Assembly (NCBI RefSeq): GCF_001263795.1
Contig: NZ_LHUR01000029.1
Coordinates: forward strand, 1-57,345
DNA length: 57,345 nt
Source of the DNA: Clostridium homopropionicum DSM 5847
Lineage (GTDB): Bacteria > Bacillota > Clostridia > Clostridiales > Clostridiaceae
Direction of reading: 5' to 3'
Below, piece after piece: positions 16,215-26,235 of the stretch. The translations under genes and the position numbers were made by a program. Positions within the stretch are counted from its first letter, which is position 1. Every line of letters starts with the position of its first letter. The notes under the pieces are model-generated. The model worked only from the letters and a program-made list of their open reading frames with translations. It searched no databases and was not told the DNA's origin.

Positions 16215-18578
16215 TTATTTACTAGTATTCTCCCAAAATTCCTTAACCGCTCCACTCAACTCATTGCTATTCTTACATATTCTTGGATTACTCCACTCCT
16301 TTGGAAATAAACTATAATAATTTCTATGCAAGAACCTTTCATCAATGAGTAATACTATCCCTCTATCCTCTTCTCTTCTTATAACTCTTCCGGCAGCTTG
16401 CATTACCTTATTCATCCCAGGATACATATAGGCGTATTCAAAGCCTTGATTGTTTTTTTTCTTAAAATAATCATTAATTATATTTCTTTCTAAACATATT
16501 TGAGGCAGTCCAACTCCCACAATTATTGTCCCTATTAATCTGTCTCCTACTAAATCAATTCCTTCTGAAAAAAGTCCTCCCATAACTGCAAATCCAACTA
16601 AGCTCTCTGTATTACCTTCTCTAAAATTCTCTAAAAAGCTTTCCCTTTCTTCTTCATTCATAGAAATTTCCTGATATATAGTTTTAATATCTAGATTTTT
16701 TTCAGAAAATCTGTCATGAACTTCTCTCATATATTTATGGGATGGAAAGAAAACTAGATAATTGCCTATTTTAGCTTTAACAACTGTATTCAAGTCTTTA
16801 AGTATTTTATCATAAGTAAATTCTCTCATTTTATAGGTAGTGGATATATTAGAGTCAATTGTTAAGCATAAATTATCTCTGCTAAAGGGTGAATTTAATC
16901 TTAGCTTATAGCTTTCAGAATCTCCACCTAGTATGTCTATAAAATAATCCATAGGCATCAGCGTAGCAGAGAAAAACACCGTTGACTTACCTCTTTTAGA
17001 TGCTTCCTTTAATAAATGAGAAGGATCAAGACAAAACAATTTAAGCTTCAAATTATTATTTTGTTTTTCCCCATAAGTGACAAAACTTTCATCGTAATAT
17101 TCATTGGTTCTTATAAAAGCTAATGCTTTAAAATAAAAATCTAAAAGCTTCTCTTTAAATTCATTATTTTTATCTTTATTTTCTAATAACCATTTTTCAG
17201 CTTTTGGCATCAGCTCCATTAGTAAATATATTATTTCCATAGGAGCATCCTCTTCTATATGCTCATTATCCTTTACCTCACAAAGCTTCCGTATTTCAAT
17301 CATATGTGAATTTAATTTATTTAAGGTTTTAGAAATATCCTTTGAATAGTTCATGCTAAGCTTTTTTAAATTAAGCATTTCTTCTTTATTTATTTCTGCC
17401 GAAAACATTTCTCTTGCTCTATCTACCAAATTATGTGCTTCATCTATTAAGAATGTAAAATCTGTTGTTCCCTCTAAAAAGAACCTTTTTAGATATACTC
17501 TAGGGTCAAATACATAATTATAATCACAAATAATGCAATCTGAAAAAAGAGATAACTCCAGTGAAAATTCAAAAGGACAAATCTCATATTTTTTCCCGTA
17601 TTCCTCTAAAACCTCACGCGAAAAGTTTTCTTCATTTAGATATATATCTTTTATTGCTTCATTAATTCTATCAAAATACCCCTTTGCAAAGGGACATTCC
17701 TCAGAGTTGCATGCTGCATCTGGTTTAAAGCATATTTTGTCCTTTGCTGTAATTGTTAGGCTCTTAATTTTTAGTCCTTTTTCTCTAAGATTATTTATAG
17801 CTTTCTCTCCAGCTGTTCTTGTTATAGTTTTTGCGGTTAAATAAAATATTTTTGATGTATACCCTTCTCCCATTGCTTTTAAACTTGGAAATAAAGTGGC
17901 TATGGTTTTCCCTATACCTGTTGGCGCCTGTATAAATATCTTTTTACCTTCATTTATGGTCTTATACACTGATACTGCCAGCTTTCTTTGACCTTCTCTA
18001 TAATTTTCAAAGGGAAACTCTAAACTTTTTATTGAATCATCCCTATAATTCTCCCACATACTTAGAGTTTTTGCCCACTCTATATAGCTATTTACTATTT
18101 GAAGGAAAAATTCTTCTAGCTCCTTGAAACTGAAAGCTTTAATAAATCTTTTAATGTCTTTAGTATCTATTTGATAGTAGGTAAGCTGAACATATATATT
18201 TTCTAAAGCCTTTTCCTTAGCGTATATAAATGCATAAGTTTTTGCCTGAGCCCAATGTATCAAATTATAATCTTCATTTATAAACTCTATTGGCGCTGTA
18301 GTAGTCTTAATTTCATCTATTGTAATTATTCCATCATTATCAATTATTCCATCTGCACGTCCGCTTATTTCTAGTGATATGTCTTCTTTTTCAAATGTAT
18401 ATGAAAGGGACACTTCAGCTGTATATTCCTTTGGAGCAGCTTTCTGTATTTTCTGATGTGCTTTTATAGCATCTGTATTTCTTGAACTGCCTGTAAACGT
18501 AGAATTCAAATCTCCAGATCGAAGTATAAATTCTACAAGATTTCTAACAGAAATTTTTATTGTGTTCCTATTGCTCAT
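16215..18578 (-). CDS. Cas4-like nuclease / DinG-type Fe-S helicase fusion
   Basis: A 787-residue protein. Residues 1-180 have the PD-(D/E)xK/Cas4 pattern: GRADGI (Asp76), IDEIK (Glu89, Lys91) and QAKTY (Gln111, Tyr115). From about 190 on it is an XPD/DinG superfamily-2 helicase: Walker A APTGIGKT (218-225), the iron-sulfur cysteines C283, C290, C295 and C334, DEAH at 379-382 and a C-terminal QAAGRVIRREEDRG motif VI. It probably unwinds 5' to 3' and may trim DNA flaps or repair intermediates. It is a single gene. The SOS box downstream belongs to the next gene, not to this one. The cysteine spacing suggests an intact 4Fe-4S cluster. Confidence 0.92.
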   Translation of the reverse strand: MSNRNTIKISVRNLVEFILRSGDLNSTFTGSSRNTDAIKAHQKIQKAAPKEYTAEVSLSYTFEKEDISLEISGRADGIIDNDGIITIDEIKTTTAPIEFINEDYNLIHWAQAKTYAFIYAKEKALENIYVQLTYYQIDTKDIKRFIKAFSFKELEEFFLQIVNSYIEWAKTLSMWENYRDDSIKSLEFPFENYREGQRKLAVSVYKTINEGKKIFIQAPTGIGKTIATLFPSLKAMGEGYTSKIFYLTAKTITRTAGEKAINNLREKGLKIKSLTITAKDKICFKPDAACNSEECPFAKGYFDRINEAIKDIYLNEENFSREVLEEYGKKYEICPFEFSLELSLFSDCIICDYNYVFDPRVYLKRFFLEGTTDFTFLIDEAHNLVDRAREMFSAEINKEEMLNLKKLSMNYSKDISKTLNKLNSHMIEIRKLCEVKDNEHIEEDAPMEIIYLLMELMPKAEKWLLENKDKNNEFKEKLLDFYFKALAFIRTNEYYDESFVTYGEKQNNNLKLKLFCLDPSHLLKEASKRGKSTVFFSATLMPMDYFIDILGGDSESYKLRLNSPFSRDNLCLTIDSNISTTYKMREFTYDKILKDLNTVVKAKIGNYLVFFPSHKYMREVHDRFSEKNLDIKTIYQEISMNEEERESFLENFREGNTESLVGFAVMGGLFSEGIDLVGDRLIGTIIVGVGLPQICLERNIINDYFKKKNNQGFEYAYMYPGMNKVMQAAGRVIRREEDRGIVLLIDERFLHRNYYSLFPKEWSNPRICKNSNELSGAVKEFWENTSK

Positions 18579-18663
18579 AGCTTAGTCCTTCCTTTTATTC
18601 TTCGTTACAAACTATAATAACTTACTTATATATTACATTATAAAGTAAGTTGTATTAAAATTA

Positions 18664-18698
18664 ATACCCTAAGTTTTGTTTCTAAAAACTTAGGGTAT
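18664..18698 (-). terminator. Hairpin terminator after the amidase-like gene
   Basis: Fourteen-bp perfect arms (18664-18677, 18685-18698) with a 7-nt loop, downstream of the gene ending at 18735. A T-rich stretch follows on the minus strand. Confidence 0.7.
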
Positions 18699-18734
18699 CA
18701 TACATAATTTCAAATGATTACTAATCATTAAAAC

Positions 18735-19355
18735 CTAATCATCTTTTATCCTATAAATATACACTTGCCTTACTGTTTTATCAAAAAACTTATTTAAATA
18801 AGTAAATAAAGAGACGTATAATCTATTTTCAGTGTGTTGCGCCATATATAAATCGTATTTGCTTATCTTATAATTGAAACCCTTATCATGAATTACCTGA
18901 GTATGGTATGGATAGTTATTGTTATCAGGATTCCCGTACTGAATAACGTCTCCCTCCTTTAATATAGTATACAATCTATCAAAGTTATTCACTGCTTCTT
19001 GGACAGTTATTGCAATAGAAACAGCAGCTCTGTTGTGTCCAATTCCACCTTCATTCGCCCAATGTCTCCTAAAATACCTAGCAGCTCTCCAGCTTATAGC
19101 TATATTAGTTAAGCTATTAGTATCCTTTGTTCTGCAAAACCATGATTCCACCTTATCCCACCTTATGCCAGTCTCCTTCATACCTCCAGCTCTTAATACC
19201 TGAGATATGAAATTTGCACAATCATCCTGTTCAAAATATGGGTATTCCTTTATATTTGGAAATAAAGCATACTTTTCAGCATATTCTTTTGCACGCATTC
19301 TATCATAGTCATAGTTCATGCCCGTAACAAAGCTTCCATTATTATATTCTCTCAT
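18735..19355 (-). CDS. Amidase_6-type (NlpC/P60-like) putative amidase
   Basis: A 206-residue protein matching the putative amidase domain of clostridial and bacillar cell-wall-like proteins: DYDRMRAKEYAEKYALFPN, then DDCANFISQVLRAGGM with likely nucleophile Cys46, and a candidate His151 in YPYHTQVIHD. The family is thought to cleave amide bonds, but the substrate is unknown. Unlike most relatives it has no signal peptide or wall-binding repeats, so it would act in the cytoplasm, mother cell or forespore. It is a single gene between two hairpins. Confidence 0.8.
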   Translation of the reverse strand: MREYNNGSFVTGMNYDYDRMRAKEYAEKYALFPNIKEYPYFEQDDCANFISQVLRAGGMKETGIRWDKVESWFCRTKDTNSLTNIAISWRAARYFRRHWANEGGIGHNRAAVSIAITVQEAVNNFDRLYTILKEGDVIQYGNPDNNNYPYHTQVIHDKGFNYKISKYDLYMAQHTENRLYVSLFTYLNKFFDKTVRQVYIYRIKDD

Positions 19356-19417
19356 AGATAATCCTTTAATATAATTGATACTAATATATAATACTTGCTC
19401 TTCTATATTTTTATTAC

Positions 19418-19487
19418 AAAAAAATCGCTAATCCCTAGTTACTAATCTCTATATGTCTTTATATTATATAGAAATTAGTGACTAGGG
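19418..19487 (-). terminator. Terminator of the amino-acid ABC transporter operon
   Basis: Two 20-nt arms (19433-19452 and 19468-19487) pair with two mismatches. On the minus strand they are followed, after 8 nt, by a 7-T run (19424-19418). Confidence 0.75.
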
Positions 19488-19504
19488 ACTGGTTACTATA
19501 AATT

Positions 19505-20227
19505 TTACAACACTTTACTTAAGAAATCTTTAGTTCTCTCCATTTTAGGGTTACCGAATACTTCCTCTGGTGTTCCCTCTTCTAAAATTATTCCTTGGTC
19601 CATAAGGAATACTCTATCCCCTACTTCTCTTGCAAATCCCATTTCATGAGTTACAACAACCATGGTCATGCCTTCCTTTGCCAATTCCTTCATAACCTCT
19701 AGAACTTCCCCAACCATTTCTGGATCTAAAGCTGAGGTAGGTTCATCAAATAACATAACATCTGGAGACATAGCAAGAGCTCTTGCAATAGCTATCCTTT
19801 GTTTTTGGCCTCCTGAAAGCTGTTTTGGATAGGCATTTGCCTTATCCTTAAGTCCAACTCTTTCTAAAAGTCTAAATGCAATTTCTTCTGCCTTTTCTTT
19901 AGGAATATTTTTAACCTTTATTGGTGCTAAAGTAATATTATCTAGTACACTTAAATGAGGGAAAAGATTAAATTGCTGAAAAACCATTCCCATCTTTTCT
20001 CTTTGTTTATTTATATCATTCTCCTTAGAAGTGATAGATTGTCCTTCAAATATTATTTCTCCCTTTGTCGGCTCTTCTAAAAGGTTAAGGCATCTTAGGA
20101 AGGTACTCTTTCCTGAACCTGAAGGTCCTATGATAACAACAACTTCTCCCTTTTTAATATGAGTATTTACTCCTTTTAATACTTCTACATTTCCAAAGCT
20201 TTTGTGTAAATCGTTAACCTTAATCAC
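19505..20227 (-). CDS. Polar amino-acid ABC transporter, ATP-binding subunit
   Basis: A 240-residue GlnQ/HisP-type ATPase: Walker [10 protein letters not shown] (34-42), the Q-loop region, signature [15 protein letters not shown] and Walker [15 protein letters not shown] with the H-loop His in VVTHEMG. It powers uptake by the permease and binding protein upstream. It starts with GTG and overlaps the permease stop by 8 bp, which indicates translational coupling. Confidence 0.96.
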   Translation of the reverse strand: MIKVNDLHKSFGNVEVLKGVNTHIKKGEVVVIIGPSGSGKSTFLRCLNLLEEPTKGEIIFEGQSITSKENDINKQREKMGMVFQQFNLFPHLSVLDNITLAPIKVKNIPKEKAEEIAFRLLERVGLKDKANAYPKQLSGGQKQRIAIARALAMSPDVMLFDEPTSALDPEMVGEVLEVMKELAKEGMTMVVVTHEMGFAREVGDRVFLMDQGIILEEGTPEEVFGNPKMERTKDFLSKVL

Positions 20228-20918
20228 TAACCTTCATCCTCCTTTCAACTACCCCTAATAATTTAGATAAGGAAAATGTTAATACAAAGTATATTGCCGC
20301 TGCTGTAATTAGCGGTGTAAATATTTTATAAGTTGTTCCTTGAACTACACTTGCACTAAACATAAGCTCTCTTATTCCTACTACTGATACTATTGCTGAT
20401 TCCTTAATTACTGTAATAAATTCATTACCTAAAGCAGGTAGAATATTTTTGATAGCTTGAGGTATAATTACAAATCTCATAGACATTTTATGAGTAAGTC
20501 CTAATGATCTTGCTGCCTCCATTTGACCTTTATCAATGGACTCAATACCACCTCTAATAATTTCAGCTATGTATGCTGTACTATTAATAGTCATTGCAAT
20601 GACAATAGATACAAAACTCACTAAATCATTCCCAAAAACCTGTATCTGAGGCATGGTATATCCAGAATTTTGGATTAATTGAGCTACTCCATAATAAAGA
20701 ATGAATACTTGTACAATTAAAGGGGTTCCCCTTACAATTTCAATATATACAGATGCAATCCTTTTTAATACTTTGCTTTTGGATAATTTCATTAACGCAA
20801 ATAGGGTACCAGTTACAGAACCTAATAAAACTGTAAAGAAGGATAAGGCAATGGTAATTCCCGTTCCCTCAAAAAAATACCCTAGATAGGTAGATAAAAA
20901 CTCTGATATTCCCAACAC
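20220..20918 (-). CDS. Polar amino-acid ABC transporter, permease subunit
   Basis: A 232-residue permease of the His/Glu/Gln/Arg family with about five membrane helices and the EAA loop ([36 protein letters not shown]) that docks on the ATPase. It is expected to form a homodimer, as only one permease gene is present. A ribosome site AAGGAGG precedes the ATG. A hairpin between it and the binding-protein gene probably lowers its expression relative to the binding protein. Confidence 0.95.
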   Translation of the reverse strand: MLGISEFLSTYLGYFFEGTGITIALSFFTVLLGSVTGTLFALMKLSKSKVLKRIASVYIEIVRGTPLIVQVFILYYGVAQLIQNSGYTMPQIQVFGNDLVSFVSIVIAMTINSTAYIAEIIRGGIESIDKGQMEAARSLGLTHKMSMRFVIIPQAIKNILPALGNEFITVIKESAIVSVVGIRELMFSASVVQGTTYKIFTPLITAAAIYFVLTFSLSKLLGVVERRMKVSD

Positions 20919-20966
20919 AAATTCCTCCTTGTATAGAAATATATTCTTACTATATTAAAACTCAAT

Positions 20967-20996
20967 AAAAGATAATGGTAAATACCATTATCTTTT
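20967..20996 (-). terminator. Intra-operon hairpin between binding protein and permease
   Basis: Fourteen-bp arms AAAAGATAATGGTA/TACCATTATCTTTT with a 2-nt gap, in the 130-bp gap after the binding-protein gene. It is likely a partial terminator that sets the excess of binding protein over permease. Confidence 0.65.
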
Positions 20997-21048
20997 ATAA
21001 TAAAGCTTATTAAATTTAAATCAATAGAAATTTACAATAATATTAATT

Positions 21049-21888
21049 TTATTGAATTAATGAAGTTGCATCTATTACAAATTTATCGATTTTTCCTTCT
21101 GATAATAATCTATCTATTGTCTTATCGATGGCAGCAACTAAATCTTGTTGTCCTTTTTGAACTCCAATTGCTGATCCTCCATCTTCTTCTCCTACTTTAA
21201 TATCTGATATTGCTAAATCAGCGTTCTTATCTACATGTCCTTTAGCTACTGGATATTCCATTATTATTGCATCAACTTTGTTAGTCTTTAATGACATAAC
21301 TAATTCTGGAATCTTTGCTAGTGATGTAACTTTAGCATCTTTAACTTGCTCTTTAGCTATTCCTTCTTGAATTGAAGTAGATTGAGCTCCAACTCTTTTT
21401 CCTGTTAAGCTGTCTACTGTTTTGTATTTATCCTTATCTGCAGCTCTTACAACAACGCTTTGTACTGCTCTATAATATATCTTTGAAAAATCTACTTCTT
21501 TCTTTCTTTCATCTGTTGGAGTCATTCCTGATATTACCATATCAACTTGACCTGTTTTTAATGCAGGAAGAAGTCCTTTAAAGTCCATATTCTTAATTTC
21601 AAGAGTTACTCCTAAATCTTTAGCTATTTCTTTAGCAATTTCAATATCAAATCCAACAATTTCACTTTTTCCATCTTTAATCAATACAAACTCATAAGGT
21701 GCATAATCAGCAGAAGTTCCTAAAACTAACTTTCCTGCTTTCTTTATTGCATCAATTTTAGCTGACTCTACTTTTTTTGTTTCATCTGTTTTTCCAGTTT
21801 CAGTCTTCTTTCCGCAGCCTACAAATGCAGCAGTTAAAAGCATTATAAATGCTAATAATATAGCACTGGTCTTTCTTATTTTTTTCAT
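21049..21888 (-). CDS. Polar amino-acid ABC transporter, substrate-binding lipoprotein
   Basis: A 279-residue extracytoplasmic binding protein. It has a signal sequence (KKIRKTSAILLAFIMLLTAAFVG) with the lipobox cysteine in FVGC, followed by the SBP_bac_3 fold: GTSADYAPYEFV, VGFDIEIAKEIAKDLGV and QVDMVISGMTPTDERKKEVDFS. The ligand is a polar amino acid or cystine and cannot be specified. The start at 21888 has AGGGGG 7 nt upstream; the in-frame ATG at 21921 does not. Confidence 0.95.
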   Translation of the reverse strand: MKKIRKTSAILLAFIMLLTAAFVGCGKKTETGKTDETKKVESAKIDAIKKAGKLVLGTSADYAPYEFVLIKDGKSEIVGFDIEIAKEIAKDLGVTLEIKNMDFKGLLPALKTGQVDMVISGMTPTDERKKEVDFSKIYYRAVQSVVVRAADKDKYKTVDSLTGKRVGAQSTSIQEGIAKEQVKDAKVTSLAKIPELVMSLKTNKVDAIIMEYPVAKGHVDKNADLAISDIKVGEEDGGSAIGVQKGQQDLVAAIDKTIDRLLSEGKIDKFVIDATSLIQ

Positions 21889-22016
21889 TTTTATTCCCCC
21901 TAGTATTATCTTCCGCATCATTATACATCACCGTTTATATTTATTCAAGCACTTTGTATAAATTATTTCTTCAGTAAAAATGCGAAAAAGTGGAATATAT
22001 TTCCCAAAGTAAATAG

Positions 22017-22961
22017 TTATTCTAAAAAGCTTCCTATTGCCCTATATTTATTATATCTCTTGTCTAAGGTTTCCTCTATATTATCACTTAAGCTTTTAAA
22101 AGGAACCTTAAGCAGTTCATTTTTTATAGTTTTTGCCATTTGGTCTACATCCTTATGTGCTCCACCTTTTGGCTCTTCTATAATTTTATCTATTATATTA
22201 TACCCTTTTATATCTTGGGCTGTTATTTTCATAATAGCTGCGGCTTCCTTTACTTTTGAGGAATCCTTCCATAGAATACTTGCAAAGCCTTCTGGAGATA
22301 AAACAGAATATACTGCATGCTCTAGCATCCATATTTCATCTGCAACAGATAGTGCTAAAGCTCCACCACTACCACCTTCTCCTATTACAATTGATATAAT
22401 AGGAGTCTTTAAGATAGACATTTCCATTAGGTTTCTTGCAACAGCTTCTCCTTGACCTCTTTCTTCTGCATCCATTCCAGGATAAGCTCCTGGTGTGTCA
22501 ACAAAGCATATTACAGGCCTCTTAAACTTTTCAGCCTGCTTCATTAATCTTAATGATTTTCTATACCCCTCTGGTCTTGGCATTGCAAAGTTTCTTTTTA
22601 TGTTTTCATTCATATTTGTACCTTTTTGTTGTGCTATTATGGTTACTGGCATACTATTTAGCTTTCCAATTCCCCCAACAATGGCAGAATCATCTTTATA
22701 ATATCTGTCTCCATGAAATTCTATAAAGGAATCAAATACTCTTTCAATATAATCAAGAGCTGTAGGTCGTTCTAACATTCTTGATAGGGTCAGTTTATCC
22801 ATAGGAGATAAATTACTATACACGCTTTCCTTAAGCTTTTTAAGTTTATCTTCTAATCTAGTAATTTCAAGAGATAGATCTACTTCTTTTGTGTTAGAAA
22901 ATTGCTTTAACTCTTCGATTCTATTACTAAGTTCATTTATTTTCTTTTCACTTTCCAGCAT
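22017..22961 (-). CDS. accA: Acetyl-CoA carboxylase carboxyltransferase, alpha subunit
   Basis: A 314-residue AccA, last gene of the fatty-acid operon. With AccD it moves the carboxyl group from biotin to acetyl-CoA, giving malonyl-CoA. Family hallmarks are the N-terminal coiled region (KINELSNRIEELKQF), DRYYKDDSAIVGGIG and the oxyanion-hole glycines in IVIGEGGSGGALALSVADEIWMLE. AGGAGG precedes the ATG. It lies 58 bp after accD. Confidence 0.97.
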   Translation of the reverse strand: MLESEKKINELSNRIEELKQFSNTKEVDLSLEITRLEDKLKKLKESVYSNLSPMDKLTLSRMLERPTALDYIERVFDSFIEFHGDRYYKDDSAIVGGIGKLNSMPVTIIAQQKGTNMNENIKRNFAMPRPEGYRKSLRLMKQAEKFKRPVICFVDTPGAYPGMDAEERGQGEAVARNLMEMSILKTPIISIVIGEGGSGGALALSVADEIWMLEHAVYSVLSPEGFASILWKDSSKVKEAAAIMKITAQDIKGYNIIDKIIEEPKGGAHKDVDQMAKTIKNELLKVPFKSLSDNIEETLDKRYNKYRAIGSFLE

Positions 22962-23019
22962 CCTAGGGTCCTCCTTTCTAAAGGCGACAGAAGTTATTTT
23001 CTAAACTTATAACAAAATA

Positions 23020-23889
23020 TTAATGCATTTCTAATATTTTATATAATACCTTTTTTAACTCTAAACGATGAACTATTTTATCTAAAAAACCATGGTCTAA
23101 TAAGAATTCAGCACTTTGGAATCCTTCTGGAAGCTTTTGCCTTATAGTTTGTTCTATAACTCTCTTACCGGCAAAACCTATTAAGGCACCTGGTTCTGAT
23201 AATATTACATCACCTAACATAGCAAAGCTAGCAGTAACTCCTCCTGTTGTAGGATCTGTAAGAACGCTAATATACGGAAGTCCCTTTTCCCCATGTCTTG
23301 CAACAGCTGCACTGGTTTTAGCCATTTGCATTAGCGAAAACATTCCTTCTTGCATTCTAGCCCCTCCGGAAGCAGTAAACAAAATTACAGGAAGTTTATC
23401 CTTTGTTGCTCTTTCTATTGCTCTTGTTATCTTTTCTCCTACTACGGAACCCATGCTGCCCATCATGAAATTACTATCCATAACTCCCATTACTACATCT
23501 TTTCCAAATATCTTGCCATAACCAGTTACTACTGCCTCATCCATTTGCAGATCTTCTTTAAAACTATCTACCTTATCCTTATACCCATTAAAATCTAAAG
23601 GATTTAAAGTAATCATACCTTTATCAAGTTCTCTAAAGGTACCAGTATCTAATATATACTCTATTCTTTCTCTTGCATTCATCCTATAATGCTTTCCGCA
23701 AGAAGGACAAACTTTTGAATTTTCCTCTAAGTCTTTCTTATATATTGTTTTACCACAGCCATCACATTTAATCCACATACCATTAGGTATGTTAGGGACA
23801 GCATTGTTTTCATCTTTTGTATTTGTAATCTTATTATTTTTTAATGTTATATATTTAGTTTTTCTTCCTAAAGGATTAAATTTAAACAA
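23020..23889 (-). CDS. accD: Acetyl-CoA carboxylase carboxyltransferase, beta subunit
   Basis: AccD pairs with AccA. The N-terminus holds the zinc ribbon with four cysteines (CDGCGK ... [10 protein letters not shown]), followed by the crotonase-like carboxyltransferase domain ([41 protein letters not shown]). The start is uncertain: the longest frame begins with TTG at 23916, but AGGTGA lies before two TTG codons at 23892 and 23889. I take 23889, which gives about 289 residues and a family-like [13 protein letters not shown] start. A TTG start would keep expression moderate. Confidence 0.95.
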   Translation of the reverse strand: MFKFNPLGRKTKYITLKNNKITNTKDENNAVPNIPNGMWIKCDGCGKTIYKKDLEENSKVCPSCGKHYRMNARERIEYILDTGTFRELDKGMITLNPLDFNGYKDKVDSFKEDLQMDEAVVTGYGKIFGKDVVMGVMDSNFMMGSMGSVVGEKITRAIERATKDKLPVILFTASGGARMQEGMFSLMQMAKTSAAVARHGEKGLPYISVLTDPTTGGVTASFAMLGDVILSEPGALIGFAGKRVIEQTIRQKLPEGFQSAEFLLDHGFLDKIVHRLELKKVLYKILEMH

Positions 23890-23944
23890 CAATACTTCAC
23901 CTGCCTTAAACAGCAATAAATGCTGTTTTGGAATAACTTAAAAC

Positions 23945-25288
23945 CTAATAATTAAATTCTTTAGCAATAAATCCTGTATTATAATCCCCTTTTTCGAATA
24001 TTGGATTATATAATATTTCTAGCTGAAACTCTATATTGGTATCTATACCTTCAATTAAGAACTCTTCAAGTGATCTTCTCATTTTAGCGATAGCTTCTTT
24101 TCTGTCCCTTCCATGAACTATAAGTTTTGCTACCATAGAATCATAAGTTGGAGGAAGTATATATCCATCATAGATTCCACTATCAATTCTTACTCCATTT
24201 CCACCTGGCATATGCTCAATATTTATTTTGCCTGGGGATGGCCTAAAGCCCATTTTAGGATTTTCTGCATTAATTCTACATTCTATAGCATGACCATTTA
24301 TTTTTATGTCTTCCTGCTTTAAGGAAAGTTTTTCACCTGCAGCTATATTTATTTGCTCTTTAATAAGATCTATCCCTGTAATCATTTCTGTTATAGGATG
24401 TTCTACCTGTATTCTTGTATTCATCTCCATAAAATAAAAATTATTATCATTATCTAATAAGAACTCAATGGTTCCTGCACTTTTATAGTTAACTGCCTTT
24501 GCAGCCCTAATAGCTACACTACCCATTTTTTCTCTTAGCTCTTGCGACATTACAGGGCAAGGTGTTTCTTCTAAAACTTTTTGATTTCTTCTTTGAATTG
24601 AACAATCTCTCTCCATCAAGTGAATTATATTACCATAGGAGTCTCCAAGAATTTGAAATTCTACATGTCTTGGATTTTCAATAAACTTCTCCATATACAT
24701 GGTGTCATCTCCAAAGGATATTCTTGCTTCCCCTTTAGCTGAATCAAAAACCTTTTTAAGTTCTTCTTCATTTCTTATAATCCTTATTCCTCTTCCTCCG
24801 CCACCGCTAGAAGCTTTGATCATTACAGGATATCCAATTTCTTTTGCAGCCAGCACAGCTTCTTCTAAAGTATCTATGCTTCCCTCAGTCCCTGGTATTA
24901 CAGGAACTCCTGAGCTCATCATGATTTCTCTAGCCTTTGACTTATTACCCATATTCTCTATAGCTGCAACACTTGGACCTATAAAAACAATATTACAATC
25001 CTTGCACATTTGTGCGAACTTGCTATTTTCTGATAAAAATCCAAATCCTGGATGAATGGCTTGTGCTCCACTTAATACTGTAGCACTCAATATATTCTCC
25101 ATATTTAGATAACTATCTTGAGGCTTTGCAGGTCCAACACAAATAGCTTCATCAGCCATGTTCACATGTAGTGCATTTTTATCTATTTCAGAATAAATTG
25201 CAACTGTGTGTATTCCCATTTCCCTACAAGCTCTAATTATTCTAACAGCTATTTCTCCTCTGTTAGCAATTAAAATTTTATTAAACAC
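23945..25288 (-). CDS. accC: Biotin carboxylase subunit of acetyl-CoA carboxylase
   Basis: A 447-residue AccC, which carboxylates biotin on AccB using ATP and bicarbonate. It has the start FNKILIANRGEIAVRIIRACREMG, the ATP-grasp glycine loop KASSGGGGRGIR, the QRRNQKVLEETP segment and the catalytic MNTRIQVEHPITE. It starts with GTG, 8 bp after fabZ. Confidence 0.98.
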   Translation of the reverse strand: MFNKILIANRGEIAVRIIRACREMGIHTVAIYSEIDKNALHVNMADEAICVGPAKPQDSYLNMENILSATVLSGAQAIHPGFGFLSENSKFAQMCKDCNIVFIGPSVAAIENMGNKSKAREIMMSSGVPVIPGTEGSIDTLEEAVLAAKEIGYPVMIKASSGGGGRGIRIIRNEEELKKVFDSAKGEARISFGDDTMYMEKFIENPRHVEFQILGDSYGNIIHLMERDCSIQRRNQKVLEETPCPVMSQELREKMGSVAIRAAKAVNYKSAGTIEFLLDNDNNFYFMEMNTRIQVEHPITEMITGIDLIKEQINIAAGEKLSLKQEDIKINGHAIECRINAENPKMGFRPSPGKINIEHMPGGNGVRIDSGIYDGYILPPTYDSMVAKLIVHGRDRKEAIAKMRRSLEEFLIEGIDTNIEFQLEILYNPIFEKGDYNTGFIAKEFNY

Positions 25289-25296
25289 ATTTACAC

Positions 25297-25725
25297 CTAC
25301 TTCCCTACAGCAAACATTAACTCAGCCTCAACTGCCTTTTCACCGTTTACAGTAGCTATTCCTTTGCCAATTCCAGCAGGCCCCTTCATTTTGATTATTT
25401 CAACCTCTAATTTAAGTACATCCCCTGGAACAACTTTACGTCTAATCTTAGCCTTGTTTATTCCTCCAAAGTAAGCAATTTTTCCCTTGTAATCTTCCAT
25501 GCTAAGAAGAGCTATAGCTCCTACCTGTGCCAGTGCTTCTATAACTAGGACACCTGGCATAACTGGCTCTTCTGGAAAATGTCCTACAAAGAAATACTCA
25601 TTCATAGTAACATTTTTATAGCCTACTGCCCTTTTTCCTACCTCTAGCTCTTCAACCTTATCAACAAGTAAGAAAGGATATCTATGAGGTATAATCTCTT
25701 GAATTTCCTTAATTCCTAGTGCCAT
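25297..25725 (-). CDS. fabZ: 3-hydroxyacyl-ACP dehydratase FabZ
   Basis: A 142-residue hotdog-fold dehydratase. The catalytic His is in [20 protein letters not shown], which also holds the conserved Glu. It removes water from beta-hydroxyacyl-ACP in each elongation round. It lies in the order accB-fabZ-accC typical of clostridia. Confidence 0.97.
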   Translation of the reverse strand: MALGIKEIQEIIPHRYPFLLVDKVEELEVGKRAVGYKNVTMNEYFFVGHFPEEPVMPGVLVIEALAQVGAIALLSMEDYKGKIAYFGGINKAKIRRKVVPGDVLKLEVEIIKMKGPAGIGKGIATVNGEKAVEAELMFAVGK

Positions 25726-25739
25726 ACATTTTCCCTCCT

Positions 25740-26231
25740 CTATAGCTTAGCTACTTTAAATAGTGGTTGACCGTACTCTACCATTTGCTCATTTTCTACT
25801 AATATATCTAGTATTTCAAAGTTATCTTCTGCCTCTATCTCATTCATAAGCTTCATAGCTTCAATGATACATATTGTGTCACCTTTATTAACTCTTTTAC
25901 CTACCTTTACAAAAGGCTCTTCCTTTGGTGATGAAGAAGCATAAAAAGTTCCTACTATAGGTGATTTAATAGTCAATGCAGTTCCATCTGTTTTTACATT
26001 ATCAACTACTTCTACCTTTGTATCTACGCTTGCTTTTTCAAAGCTAACTTCTTTCATAACATCATTTGTGTTTACTGCAGTATCTATATTCTTTACAGGA
26101 TTAGTGCTCTCGATTTGAACCTTTTCTACTTTGCCCATCTTTATTCTGATTCCTTCAGCTTCAATTTCAAAAGAAGTCAAATTAGAATCGCTTACTGTCT
26201 TAATAAGCTCCTGAATACTTTTATAATCCAT
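25740..26231 (-). CDS. accB: Biotin carboxyl carrier protein of acetyl-CoA carboxylase
   Basis: A 163-residue AccB with an N-terminal dimer helix region, a flexible linker rich in Val/Thr/Asp, and the C-terminal biotinyl domain with the modified Lys in [11 protein letters not shown]. It carries the carboxyl group between AccC and AccDA and is biotinylated by BirA, encoded at 55999. GAGAGG lies before the ATG at 26231; the upstream ATG at 26246 overlaps fabF and has no site. Confidence 0.96.
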   Translation of the reverse strand: MDYKSIQELIKTVSDSNLTSFEIEAEGIRIKMGKVEKVQIESTNPVKNIDTAVNTNDVMKEVSFEKASVDTKVEVVDNVKTDGTALTIKSPIVGTFYASSSPKEEPFVKVGKRVNKGDTICIIEAMKLMNEIEAEDNFEILDILVENEQMVEYGQPLFKVAKL

Positions 26232-26235
26232 CTTA

